Assembly (NCBI GenBank): GCA_934621705.1 | Contig: CAKTUP010000011.1 | Span: 1 to 24,717, forward strand | Source: an uncultured Petrimonas sp. | GTDB taxonomy: Bacteria; Bacteroidota; Bacteroidia; Bacteroidales; Dysgonomonadaceae | DNA length: 24,717 nucleotides | Direction: 5' to 3' | The notes under the pieces: model-generated | Told to the model about the DNA's origin: nothing | Databases searched by the model: none | Seen by the model: only the letters and a program-made list of their open reading frames with translations | Position numbers and translations under genes: made by a program | Part shown: one piece after another, positions 13,739 through 20,647 of the stretch | Numbering within the stretch: position 1 is the stretch's first letter | How the letters are laid out: every line of letters starts with the position of its first letter

Positions 13739-15388
13739 ATGAAAAAAAAACTCTTTGTCTTCATTGTATGTGCAGCAGCGGTAATTCCGGCACTTTTCGC
13801 GCAGAACAATAACCCCATCGAGGACAACTCCATTGTTCCTCCCGAAAGCCTGAACGAACATCTGGCTACCTTGCTGCACGAGTGGCAAATCGATTTCTCC
13901 AAATCGGATAACAAATGCCGGCAGGGAATGAATGTGATGTTTCACGACAGCGTTTATACCAAACGATTGTACGAGATGCCCACCGAGATGGAAATGTCGT
14001 ACAACCACGTGGTAAGGCAATACATCGATATGTATGCTAACCGCCGCCGCGATATGGTGGGATATATGCTCACCATTGGCAAGTATTATTTTCCCATGTT
14101 CGAAGAAGCGCTCGACAAACACGGCCTGCCGCTGGAACTGAAATACCTGCCGGTGATCGAGTCGGCGTTGAATCCGGTTGCCGTTTCCCGTGTGGGAGCC
14201 ACGGGCTTGTGGCAGTTTATGCTGCGAACCGGTCAAGGCTACGGGCTTCAGGTAAACAGCCTGGTTGACGAACGTCGCGACCCACACAAATCAACCGAGG
14301 CAGCCGTGCGATACCTCAAGGATTTGTACGCTATTTATGGTGATTGGAATCTGGTTATTGCCGCCTACAACTGCGGGCCGGGTAACGTAAACAAAGCCAT
14401 TGCCCGAAGCGGCGGTAAGCGCGATTACTGGCAAATTTATTATAACCTGCCGCGCGAAACCCGGGGTTATGTTCCGGCGTTTATCGCGGCAAATTACATT
14501 ATGAACTTCTACGAACGACACAATATCTGTCCCATTGAGTCTTATCAGGAAATGGTTGCGCTCGATACGGTTCACGTGAACAATCAGGTGCATTTCAACC
14601 AGATATCCGAAGTGCTGAATATTCCCCTGAGCGATATCCGCCGCTGGAATCCCCAATTTAAAAAAGATGTTGTTCCCGGCAATTCTCAGAACTACGCGCT
14701 TATATTGCCCACCAACAAAGTGTATGCATTTCTGGAGCAGAAAGATGAAATAGCGAATTTCAGAAGAAACGATTTTATGACGCATCGCGAAAATACCGAT
14801 CAGTATCTGGTATCTTCGGGTTCTTCTTCGGTATCCGGCACAAATGTTTATTACAAGGTGCGCAAAGGCGATAATTTGGGAAGGATTGCGTCTAAACATC
14901 GCGTTACTGTGAAGCAATTGCAGGCTTGGAACAACTTAAAAACCACCCGCATTTCCGTTGGAAAAAATCTTATTGTGGGAAAAAGAGCGGTTGCCCAGCC
15001 TGTTCAGCAACAAACCGAAACATTGGTTGCGCAGCAAACGGCAAACACAAGCACCGAAACCGTTACAAAAACGGTGAATGAATACTATCGGGTGCGAAGT
15101 GGCGATAATCTGGGTAAAATAGCGCAGAGAAACCGGGTAACGGTGGCTCAGCTGAGATCGTGGAACGGATTGAAATCGGATAATATTTCGGTAGGGAAAA
15201 ACCTGGTCGTACGCAAGAAGACTGTTGAAGTGGAACAGCCGAAACCCGTGCAACAAACAGCCGAAACTGCTGCTCAACCCAGAGAAGGTTCCAGTATCAT
15301 TACCAACTACTTAAAAGAACAGCTCGAAGGAATAGATACCGGAAGTGTTGAAGTTCCTGAAATAGAGACTTCAACGGAAGATGAATAG
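13739..15388 (+). CDS. MltD-like lytic transglycosylase with two LysM domains
   Basis: A 549-residue exported murein hydrolase that cleaves glycan strands to 1,6-anhydro ends. The signal peptide is at 1-21 (ending ALFAQ). The SLT domain spans about 120-255, with the catalytic Glu141 in LPVIESALNP, then GATGLWQFM (153-161) and AAYNCGPGNV (208-217). A degenerate LysM-like stretch follows at 278-325. Two clear LysM domains bind peptidoglycan at about 371-413 (YYKVRKGDNLGRIA) and 449-491 (YYRVRSGDNLGKIA), separated by a Gln/Thr-rich linker. It is the last gene of the parAB cluster; in many Bacteroidales I recall a relA/spoT gene next, which is absent here. Confidence 0.93.
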   Translation: MKKKLFVFIVCAAAVIPALFAQNNNPIEDNSIVPPESLNEHLATLLHEWQIDFSKSDNKCRQGMNVMFHDSVYTKRLYEMPTEMEMSYNHVVRQYIDMYANRRRDMVGYMLTIGKYYFPMFEEALDKHGLPLELKYLPVIESALNPVAVSRVGATGLWQFMLRTGQGYGLQVNSLVDERRDPHKSTEAAVRYLKDLYAIYGDWNLVIAAYNCGPGNVNKAIARSGGKRDYWQIYYNLPRETRGYVPAFIAANYIMNFYERHNICPIESYQEMVALDTVHVNNQVHFNQISEVLNIPLSDIRRWNPQFKKDVVPGNSQNYALILPTNKVYAFLEQKDEIANFRRNDFMTHRENTDQYLVSSGSSSVSGTNVYYKVRKGDNLGRIASKHRVTVKQLQAWNNLKTTRISVGKNLIVGKRAVAQPVQQQTETLVAQQTANTSTETVTKTVNEYYRVRSGDNLGKIAQRNRVTVAQLRSWNGLKSDNISVGKNLVVRKKTVEVEQPKPVQQTAETAAQPREGSSIITNYLKEQLEGIDTGSVEVPEIETSTEDE

Positions 15389-15717
15389 GCCGAAGAAGAG
15401 GTTGCTTTAGAAATAAAATCTCTGCTGTTAATTTTGCACGAAGTGCAGCACATTACTAACCCCATACGGTTTCCCGTGTGGGGTTAAACGTGTAAAGTAC
15501 ATTAATCGCACGGATGTGCGGCACAAGAATGACAAGTGCCGCCCTCCGGGCGGGTGGAGTGTGCGATGTTTCTTACCCCACACGACAAGTCGTATGGGGT
15601 TATGGAAATGCAGCTCTCCGAGCGGGTAATGTTTCATGAAACTTTTTGTTTCTTATCCCCAACATTCCCACCCTTTTATCCGTTAATATAATACACCTTC
15701 ACAAATCGAAATGAGTT
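15389..15717. other. Noncoding region with a dense hairpin array
   Basis: 329 bases without a gene. Consecutive stem-loops: TGCAC-gaa-GTGCA (15435-15447); a 13-bp stem pairing AACCCCATACGG with CCGTGTGGGGTT (15457-15486); CGCAC-ggat-GTGCG (15507-15520); GGCAC/GTGCC (15520-15540); CCGCCC-tcc-GGGCGG (15539-15553); a second ACCCCACACGA/TCGTATGGGGT stem (15575-15600); and GTTTCATGAAAC (15630-15641) followed by TTTTTG. It looks like a REP-type cluster, and the last hairpin could terminate the preceding transcript. Confidence 0.7.
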
Positions 15718-16263
15718 ATGAACGCAATAATATCCAAAAACATATTCTTTTTTGTCGTTTTTGCAAGTGTTATTTTTGCTTTCCATGCCTGCAAAAATAA
15801 AGAGTCTGCAAAAGAGAATACTGTTTTGCAACAAAAAACAGAAGACAGCGAGAAAGTTACTGCACCGGAAAATGCTTTTCAAACCGAGATAAACTCAGCG
15901 GATATCCGGCTGGAATTGCGAAATCCTGTTATTGATAGGGATTTTGAAACTTTAGGGATGGCCATAGTAAATAATTCAGAATACAGGCTGTCAACCGGAA
16001 GCGCATTTACAATCAAATTTTTAGAATCGGGACGTTGGGATGTTATTCCTGCATTTGAAAATACAATTTGGACGGACGAAGAAATTCCCGTTTATCCCCG
16101 AAGTAGCAGGGAATGTGGGTTTTTTTATGGCTTTTACAATTTTGATTTTGTTTCCGGCAAATACCGGATTGAGAAAAATGTGAAGTTTGTAAATCCTATC
16201 GATAATAATATTAGGCATATTGTTGGCGAGAGGACATTGGTTGCTGAGTTTGAGATAAAATAA
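15718..16263 (+). CDS. Small lipoprotein with an Ig-like (Big_14-type) domain
   Basis: A 181-residue protein with a lipoprotein signal (FVVFASVIFAFHAC, lipid Cys at 25), a charged linker to about 55, and one domain at 60-181. The pattern of a strand with VNNS, then a segment ending W-x-VIP, a proline near 127 and GKYRIEKNVKF resembles the bacterial Ig-like domain seen in small lipoproteins that speak of 'extended strand with WxxVP ... GxYRIxK' signatures. It would sit in the inner leaflet of the outer membrane or on the cell surface. Base composition is more AT-rich than the neighbouring transglycosylase. Role unknown; the family assignment is from memory. Confidence 0.6.
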   Translation: MNAIISKNIFFFVVFASVIFAFHACKNKESAKENTVLQQKTEDSEKVTAPENAFQTEINSADIRLELRNPVIDRDFETLGMAIVNNSEYRLSTGSAFTIKFLESGRWDVIPAFENTIWTDEEIPVYPRSSRECGFFYGFYNFDFVSGKYRIEKNVKFVNPIDNNIRHIVGERTLVAEFEIK

Positions 16264-16273
16264 CAAGTTCTAT

Positions 16274-16302
16274 CCGCAAGGCGGTTTGTAACCGCGGTGC
16301 GG
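16274..16302. repeat. Nested palindrome GCGGTT-tgt-AACCGC
   Basis: The inner perfect stem GCGGTT/AACCGC (16281-16295) lies inside an outer stem CCGCA (16274-16278)/TGCGG (16298-16302), with AG and GG mismatches between. It has the same plan as 4799-4818 and lies just before the tsf terminator. Confidence 0.6.
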
Positions 16303-16307
16303 GAAAC

Positions 16308-16340
16308 AAAAAAGCGCCCCGAATCGTCAGAGCGCTTTTA
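16308..16340 (-). terminator. Terminator of the rplM-rpsI-rpsB-tsf operon
   Basis: The minus strand reads AAAAGCGC, a 14-base loop with extra pairing potential, then GCGCTTTT continuing to six T. It is 28 bases past the tsf stop. The plus strand also has GCGCTTTT, so it may serve the convergent lipoprotein gene as well. Confidence 0.85.
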
Positions 16341-16368
16341 TTAGATAGCGATAAAGATTATCTGTGCG

Positions 16369-17190
16369 TTACGCGTTCAACGATACACGTTTGAAAACGG
16401 TTACGGTTAATTCTTTATCGTTTTGTTTCAGGAATTGCTCGATGGTCAATTTGTTGTCTTTAACGTATTCTTGTTGCAACAACGTAGATTCTTTGTAGAA
16501 TTTCTGCAAAGCGCCTTCGGCGATTCTGTCGAGCAGATTTTCTGGTTTTCCGGCTTCGCGTGCTTTCTCGCGAGCGATATCCAGCTCTTTTTCTTTCACA
16601 TCGGCCGGAATGGTGTCGGGAGTAACCGAAATCGGGTTCATGGCTGCTACCTGCATAGCCACGTCTTTTGCAACGTTTTCTGTCACGTTTTCCTTGTTGA
16701 AACCAACAATAGTAGCCAATTTGTTACCCATGTGGATGTATGAAACCACCGATGGAGCCGTAATATGTTCGAAATAACCCAGTTCCATTTTCTCTCCGGT
16801 AGCCCCGATTTTATCCATGATCAATTGCTGAACGGTTCCGTTAGGAAGCTCCACTTTCAGCAAGTCGTCCAACGTTTCGGGTTTATTTTCGATAGCTGCG
16901 TCTAATATTTGTTGAGTCAATGCAATGAACTCTTCGTTTTTGGCAACAAAGTCGGTTTCGCATTGCAACGCTACCACTGCAGCGTAGTTTCCTTCTGTTT
17001 TTGCAAGCACGCAACCTTCGCTCGCTTCGCGATCTTCGCGTTTGGCGGCAACTGCCTGTCCTTTTTTGCGAATGATCTCTACAGCTTTGTCAAAGTCGCC
17101 GTTTGCTTCGTTTAGTGCATTTTTGCAATCCATCATTCCCGCACCTGTCATTTTGCGTAAATGCTGGATTTCTGCCATTGTAACTGCCAT
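16369..17190 (-). CDS. tsf: Elongation factor Ts
   Basis: Guanine-nucleotide exchange factor that recycles EF-Tu. The N-terminal TS-N/UBA domain reads LRKMTGAGMMDCKNAL (11-26), and the EF-Ts core motif CETDFVAKN is present near 76-84. At 273 residues it fits the family. The start at 17190 gives MAVTMAEIQ, the usual Bacteroidota beginning; a second ATG four codons later is possible. It is 111 bases downstream of rpsB, with a dispersed repeat in the gap, and ends at a strong terminator. Confidence 0.97.
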   Translation of the reverse strand: MAVTMAEIQHLRKMTGAGMMDCKNALNEANGDFDKAVEIIRKKGQAVAAKREDREASEGCVLAKTEGNYAAVVALQCETDFVAKNEEFIALTQQILDAAIENKPETLDDLLKVELPNGTVQQLIMDKIGATGEKMELGYFEHITAPSVVSYIHMGNKLATIVGFNKENVTENVAKDVAMQVAAMNPISVTPDTIPADVKEKELDIAREKAREAGKPENLLDRIAEGALQKFYKESTLLQQEYVKDNKLTIEQFLKQNDKELTVTVFKRVSLNA

Positions 17191-17229
17191 TTTTCCTATG
17201 TTTTTTTAAATTGTTTTCTTTTTTAGACT

Positions 17230-17296
17230 TCAGATTTCAGATGCTGAAACTTTGAAGTCTCAAACCGTCTGTCATCTGATATCTGACATCTGATGT
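17230..17296. repeat. TCTGATATC-type repeat between rpsB and tsf
   Basis: The block contains CAGATTTCAGATGCTGAAAC, a pair of related words CATCTGATATCTGACATCTG, and the 17-base word TCTGTCATCTGATATCT (17268-17284) that also lies between parA and parB. It is low-complexity with overlapping direct and inverted copies. It separates two genes of the ribosomal operon. Confidence 0.7.
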
Positions 17297-17301
17297 CCGT
17301 T

Positions 17302-18165
17302 TTACTCTTCAACGTCTGCGTCCTTAGCGTATTTGCTTACCACCGATGCGTTGATGGCATCTTTGTCTTCTTTCTTAACGCGTTCTTTCTTAGCCACTTT
17401 CGATTTTCTTTCACGGCGCGGAGTTGCTGCAGCTTCTTCTTCCTGATCTTCTGCGGCATTAGCATCGGCTTTTTCCACCTTGCGCTCGTCGAGGCCTTCT
17501 TTCATGGCTTCGCAAAGATATCCGAGAATCATATCAACAGCTTTTGCGGCGTCGTCGTTGGCGGGAATTACAAAATCGATATCCGTTGGGTCGGAGTTGG
17601 TGTCAACTATGCCGAAAACAGGGATTCCGAGCTTGTTGGCTTCCTTCACAGCAATATCTTCTTTCATTACGTCCACCACAAAAAGTGCCGACGGCAAACG
17701 TGTAAGATCCTGAATTGAACCTAAGTTTTTTTCGAGTTTCGCGCGCTGACGGGTAATCTGGAGTTTTTCGCGTTTCGACAACGTGTCAAACGTTCCGTCT
17801 TTAATCATCTTATCGATATTGCTCATTTTCTTCACCGCCTTGCGGATGGTGGGGAAATTGGTAAGCATACCGCCGGGCCAGCGTTCGATAACGTAAGGCA
17901 TGTTGATGCTTTGCGCTTTTTCTTCGATAACCGGTTTTGCCTGTTTTTTGGTAGCAACAAAAAGTACTTTTTTGCCCGATTTGGCAATTTGTTTCAGCGC
18001 CGAAGCAGCTTCTTCGGTTTTCGCGATTGTTTTGTAAAGGTCGATAATGTGAATGCCGTTGCGCTCCATAAAGATGTAGGGCGCCATTGCGGGATTCCAT
18101 TTCCTTTTCAGGTGGCCGAAGTGTGCTCCGGCGTCGAGTAGTTGGTCAAATTCTAATTTTGCCAT
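17302..18165 (-). CDS. rpsB: 30S ribosomal protein S2
   Basis: Small-subunit protein, 287 residues. Family signatures are clear: LLDAGAHFGHLKRKWNP (10-26), a central helical hairpin region, GIPVFGIVDTNSDP, and FVIPANDDAAKA. The C-terminal 60 residues are a charged extension alternating Glu/Ala- and Lys/Arg-rich blocks (DQEEEAAATPRRERKSKVAK), longer than the E. coli protein (about 241 residues) but a known trend in Bacteroidales. It has its own structured upstream region (178 bases after rpsI) and a -7-like box overlapping the rpsI stop, so it may be separately transcribed and regulated. Confidence 0.97.
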   Translation of the reverse strand: MAKLEFDQLLDAGAHFGHLKRKWNPAMAPYIFMERNGIHIIDLYKTIAKTEEAASALKQIAKSGKKVLFVATKKQAKPVIEEKAQSINMPYVIERWPGGMLTNFPTIRKAVKKMSNIDKMIKDGTFDTLSKREKLQITRQRAKLEKNLGSIQDLTRLPSALFVVDVMKEDIAVKEANKLGIPVFGIVDTNSDPTDIDFVIPANDDAAKAVDMILGYLCEAMKEGLDERKVEKADANAAEDQEEEAAATPRRERKSKVAKKERVKKEDKDAINASVVSKYAKDADVEE

Positions 18166-18214
18166 TGTTTGTTTTTGTTTTTTATTCGTTTACATTCTTT
18201 TTCTTAGTCGAATC

Positions 18215-18338
18215 GTAAGGTAAATTATCCGGATGCGCTCCCGATAATGTCCTTACAATTTAGATACTAAACGTCACTAAGTGGAACCGGCACGCGGTTC
18301 TTATATATTTTCCCGGAAAAAAATCCGGAGAATATATC
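18215..18338 (-). promoter_or_regulatory. Structured rpsI-rpsB spacer, possible S2 leader RNA
   Basis: Three stems in 124 bases. In transcript order: an AT-rich stem of about 13 bp around a T7 loop (18338-18302); GAACCG-cgtgc-CGGTTC (18300-18284, 6 bp); and a two-part stem pairing GTAAGG with CCTTAC and ATTATC with GATAAT around a 13-base apical loop (18256-18215). The rpsB start is 50 bases further on. Ribosomal protein leaders that bind their own protein are known elsewhere, including for S2 in gammaproteobacteria; autoregulation here is an inference. Confidence 0.5.
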
Positions 18339-18346
18339 CAAAATTA
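18339..18346 (-). promoter_or_regulatory. Candidate -7 box for rpsB, overlapping the rpsI stop
   Basis: The minus strand reads TAATTTTG, a match to TAnnTTTG whose first three bases are the rpsI stop codon. No TTTG -33 box was found, so it may be weak or chance. A transcript from here would start at the foot of the first leader hairpin. Confidence 0.35.
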
Positions 18347-18730
18347 ACGTTTCGAGAATTGGAATCTCTTTCTTGCTCCCGGTTGTCCCGGTTTTTTACG
18401 TTCAACCACGCGCGGGTCGCGAGTCATAAAGCCTTCGGCTCTTAAAGCGGATTTGTCTTCGGGATTTACTTTCACCAAAGCGCGGGCAATTGCCAGCCTG
18501 GCCGCTTCCGATTGTCCTTTGTAACCACCGCCGTGCAGGTTTATTTTGATATCGTATTTTTCAACAGCGTCTAATTTATTCAGCGGTTGTTTTACGATAA
18601 ACTGCAAAATGGATGAAGGAAAATAGTGTTCGAGTTCGCGTTTGTTGATAACGATCTTGCCTGAACCTTCGCTCATGAATACACGGGCTACAGCGGCTTT
18701 GCGTCTTCCGATTGAATTTATTACGTCCAT
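18344..18730 (-). CDS. rpsI: 30S ribosomal protein S9
   Basis: Small-subunit protein reaching the P-site tRNA with its C-terminal tail. 128 residues, with IGRRKAAVARVFMSEGSGKI at 7-26, NLHGGGYKGQSEAARLAIARAL in the middle and the classic RDPRVVERKKPGQPGARKRFQFSKR end, finishing in the conserved KR. It starts 5 bases after the rplM stop, the usual L13-S9 pairing. Confidence 0.97.
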   Translation of the reverse strand: MDVINSIGRRKAAVARVFMSEGSGKIVINKRELEHYFPSSILQFIVKQPLNKLDAVEKYDIKINLHGGGYKGQSEAARLAIARALVKVNPEDKSALRAEGFMTRDPRVVERKKPGQPGARKRFQFSKR

Positions 18731-18734
18731 CTTA

Positions 18735-19190
18735 TTATTTGAGTGTATTAATATCTATTTGTTTTGGTTTTTGAGCTTGATGCGGATGTTCGTCACCGGC
18801 ATACACGTAAAGATTATTCAGGATTGCGTCGCCCAATTTGTTTTTTGGCAACATACCTTTAATTACTTTGCGGAAAAGACGATCGGGACTTTTTTTCATC
18901 AAATCGGCAGGCGACGATGTTTTTTGTCCGCCGGGATAACCCGAGTGACGATAATAAACCCTGTCTGTCCATTTATTGCCAGTGAGTTCAACTTTGTCGG
19001 CATTCACGATAATTACGTTATCGCCACAATCTACGTGCGGAGTAAAACTGGGTTTGTATTTACCCCTTAGCAATTTAGCTACTTTCGAACCGATTCGTCC
19101 CAAAGACTGGCCGCTTGCGTCAACCAAAACCCATTCTTTCTGAGCCGTTTCTTTATTAACGGAAATGGTTTTATAACTTAAAGTGTTCAC
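18735..19190 (-). CDS. rplM: 50S ribosomal protein L13
   Basis: Large-subunit assembly protein, 151 residues, with WVLVDASGQSLGRIGSKVAKLLRGK at 20-45 and the family signatures VDCGDNVIIVNADKVELTGNK and KGMLPKNKLG. The start codon is GTG at 19190; no in-frame ATG is suitable, and the resulting MNTLSYKTIS matches the normal start in relatives. First gene of the operon, behind a good promoter and a leader of about 130 bases. Confidence 0.97.
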   Translation of the reverse strand: MNTLSYKTISVNKETAQKEWVLVDASGQSLGRIGSKVAKLLRGKYKPSFTPHVDCGDNVIIVNADKVELTGNKWTDRVYYRHSGYPGGQKTSSPADLMKKSPDRLFRKVIKGMLPKNKLGDAILNNLYVYAGDEHPHQAQKPKQIDINTLK

Positions 19191-19326
19191 TTTTGTTGTT
19201 TTTTAAAATCGTTTAATAAAATTAAGTCGGATTATTCGCTCCCCGTTTTGTCTGGCTAAGGGACTAAATGGCAAATAAAAAGCTATAAATCAAACTCTTA
19301 AATAGATAATTTTAATAATCGGACTG

Positions 19327-19357
19327 CAAAGTTACAATATTTCAGCTAATTAACAAA
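19327..19357 (-). promoter_or_regulatory. Promoter of the rplM-rpsI-rpsB-tsf operon
   Basis: On the minus strand, TTTG (19357-19354), a 19-base spacer and TAACTTTG (19334-19327) match the Bacteroidota sigma-ABfr promoter pattern. Start of transcription is expected near 19320. Confidence 0.8.
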
Positions 19358-19443
19358 GAGTTTTCGGGCGAAAATAATTATTTTTTAGTGAAGTTTTTTG
19401 TGGTTATGGGTGATGGATTTGCGATTTATGATTGGTTTAATTG

Positions 19444-19471
19444 TGCATTATGAATTATGCATTATGAATTG
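19444..19471. repeat. Tandem 14-base repeat
   Basis: TGCATTATGAATTA is followed directly by TGCATTATGAATTG, differing in the last base. It lies between rplM's promoter and the end of the outer-membrane-type gene. It is a simple tandem duplication of a palindrome-like word with no assigned role. Confidence 0.8.
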
Positions 19472-19485
19472 ATTGACGCTTACCG

Positions 19486-19944
19486 CTAAAATACTCTCAT
19501 TTCGTCGTAGAAGGGCGCTCTACCGATAAGAATATGAAATCCAACGGAAAACCCCTTGAAATCCGATTGCTGTAAGGGAAAACTGTAACCGAACTGTAAT
19601 CGTGCCAGATTGAAGAATGTAAGCCCAATGCTTGGTTTTATGTTTTTTGTCGATGCCGATATTTCGGTAAAAATGAAGTGTTTCCATGTTTTGTTCAGGT
19701 GAATTTCGGGAGTTACGGCGAACTTCCCATCTTGTCCGTACAGGTACGTTCCAATCCCGACATTGAATGGCCCGTGCGACGTATGTTCCTGCCGGTTGCT
19801 GTCTATTCTGTATTCCGCACCCAAGTATCCGGTATGCTTTTGCATATAATCGTAACCCGCATTCAGGGCAAATTTATGCTGCGAAAATGCATAACCAACA
19901 GATATGATTAAAAATAAGAACGTTAATATAGATACTTTCTTCAT
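19486..19944 (-). CDS. Small exported protein, probable outer-membrane beta-barrel type
   Basis: A 152-residue protein with a signal peptide at about 1-22 (MKKVSILTFLFLIISVGYAF, then SQ). The mature part alternates polar and aromatic residues in strand-like runs (FALNAGYDYMQ, FNVGIGTYLYG, HFIFTEISAST, LQFGYSFPL, GFSVGFHILIG), as in small outer-membrane barrels, though it ends in MRVF rather than directly in a classical barrel terminus. A longer reading from 19974 would begin upstream of the -7 box, so the ATG at 19944 is chosen. No specific family was recognised. Confidence 0.7.
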   Translation of the reverse strand: MKKVSILTFLFLIISVGYAFSQHKFALNAGYDYMQKHTGYLGAEYRIDSNRQEHTSHGPFNVGIGTYLYGQDGKFAVTPEIHLNKTWKHFIFTEISASTKNIKPSIGLTFFNLARLQFGYSFPLQQSDFKGFSVGFHILIGRAPFYDEMRVF

Positions 19945-19960
19945 TGAATTTATTTTCCTG

Positions 19961-19968
19961 CAAATATA
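19961..19968 (-). promoter_or_regulatory. Candidate -7 box for the small outer-membrane-type gene
   Basis: The minus strand reads TATATTTG, matching TAnnTTTG, 16 bases before the chosen ATG. It supports the shorter start. No good -33 TTTG was found. It lies just in front of the divergent tRNA promoter. Confidence 0.5.
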
Positions 19969-19981
19969 AAACAAAAAAACA

Positions 19982-20013
19982 TTTGTGTAGTTTTAAAAAA
20001 TGATTTAACTTTG
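19982..20013 (+). promoter_or_regulatory. Promoter of tRNA-Arg
   Basis: TTTG at 19982-19985, a 20-base spacer and TAACTTTG at 20006-20013 match the Bacteroidota promoter pattern closely. The tRNA starts 22 bases downstream. Confidence 0.85.
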
Positions 20014-20035
20014 CAGTCGCAAAAAGAAAGAAAAA

Positions 20036-20109
20036 GGTCCCGTGGCTCAACTGAATAGAGCATCTGACTACGGATCAGAAGGTTACAGGTTTGAATCCTG
20101 TCGGGATCA
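20036..20109 (+). tRNA. tRNA-Arg (anticodon ACG)
   Basis: A full 74-base cloverleaf: acceptor GGTCCCG/CGGGATC (one G-U), D stem GCTC/GAGC, anticodon stem TCTGA/TCAGA with loop CTACGGA giving anticodon ACG at 20070-20072 (probably edited to ICG), and T stem ACAGG/CCTGT with loop TTTGAAT. The discriminator base is A and no CCA is encoded. It decodes CGN codons for arginine. Confidence 0.97.
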
Positions 20110-20116
20110 CAATTTA

Positions 20117-20165
20117 AAACGGCATAATCATTTGTATTTCATTTGGTTGTGCCGTTTATTTTTTT
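20117..20165 (+). terminator. Terminator of tRNA-Arg
   Basis: AAACGGCATAATCA pairs with TGGTTGTGCCGTTT over 14 positions (two G-U), with a 13-base loop, followed by ATTTTTTT. It begins 8 bases past the tRNA. Confidence 0.9.
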
Positions 20166-20342
20166 AAAAGGTGAGAGTTCTGGGAAGAGTGATTTTTTAA
20201 CCTTGTTTTTTGTATTTTCCGACTCATTCGGCTCATAAAAAAAACATTATCTTAATATTCTTTCGATGATTGCCATTGATTGGTTAAACACTAAAAAAGG
20301 CGGATTGATTACCTGGCGTTTGCCTTTTATTTCGTGTTGTGT

Positions 20343-20647
20343 TTATCGCGCCAATAATTCTAACCGCATATCCCCAACGCATCGGAAATACTTAAAAACG
20401 TTGATAGTTGCATATAGGTTTCACCACGCTCCAATAATGTTACGTATACACGTTTCTTGCCGATACGCTCCGTGAGTTCTGTTTGTATAATTTTTTTCTT
20501 GCGTTGCTCCCTTGATAATTCGGCTAAATATCACGCTTGCACCTTTGTGGAAAACTCCTCGCGTGTAGTGTGCCGGTTTTGATTAAGCAAATTATTTGCC
20601 GTTGACAGTTGTGTCAATAGTTTGTTATTTAATTTTATTCGGCTCAT
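20343..20647 (-). pseudogene. Decayed HigA-like XRE antitoxin
   Basis: Read from the ATG at 20647, one frame gives MSRIKLNNKLLTQLSTANN and later TREEFSTKVQA, then a TGA at 20531-20533, and continues YLAELSREQRKKK, ELTERIGKKRVYVTLLERGE and MQLSTFLSISDALG. These segments match the XRE-type helix-turn-helix antitoxin plan (TREEF...QA, YLAEL, Q-x-LTERIGKKR-x-YV, LERGxTxMQLSTF, ALG), with the recognition helix region intact. After ALGI the frame meets TAG at 20360-20362; a one-base shift restores RLELLAR and TAA at 20343. So there is one in-frame stop and one late frameshift. It is in phase with the toxin-like remnant before it. Confidence 0.7.

Larger units (their letters stand above)
19191..19485. 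other. Intergenic region upstream of rplM, with the L13 operon leader
   Basis: About 295 bases. The part next to rplM (19191-19320) is the transcribed leader implied by the promoter at 19327-19357; it is AT-rich and I see no strong hairpin in it. Further out is a tandem duplication of a 14-base word TGCATTATGAATT(A/G) at 19444-19471, a low-complexity repeat. Confidence 0.6.

Noticed and set aside
15630..15641. GTTTCATGAAAC as a parS site
   Set aside because: It lacks the central CG of the parS core and is part of a hairpin array.
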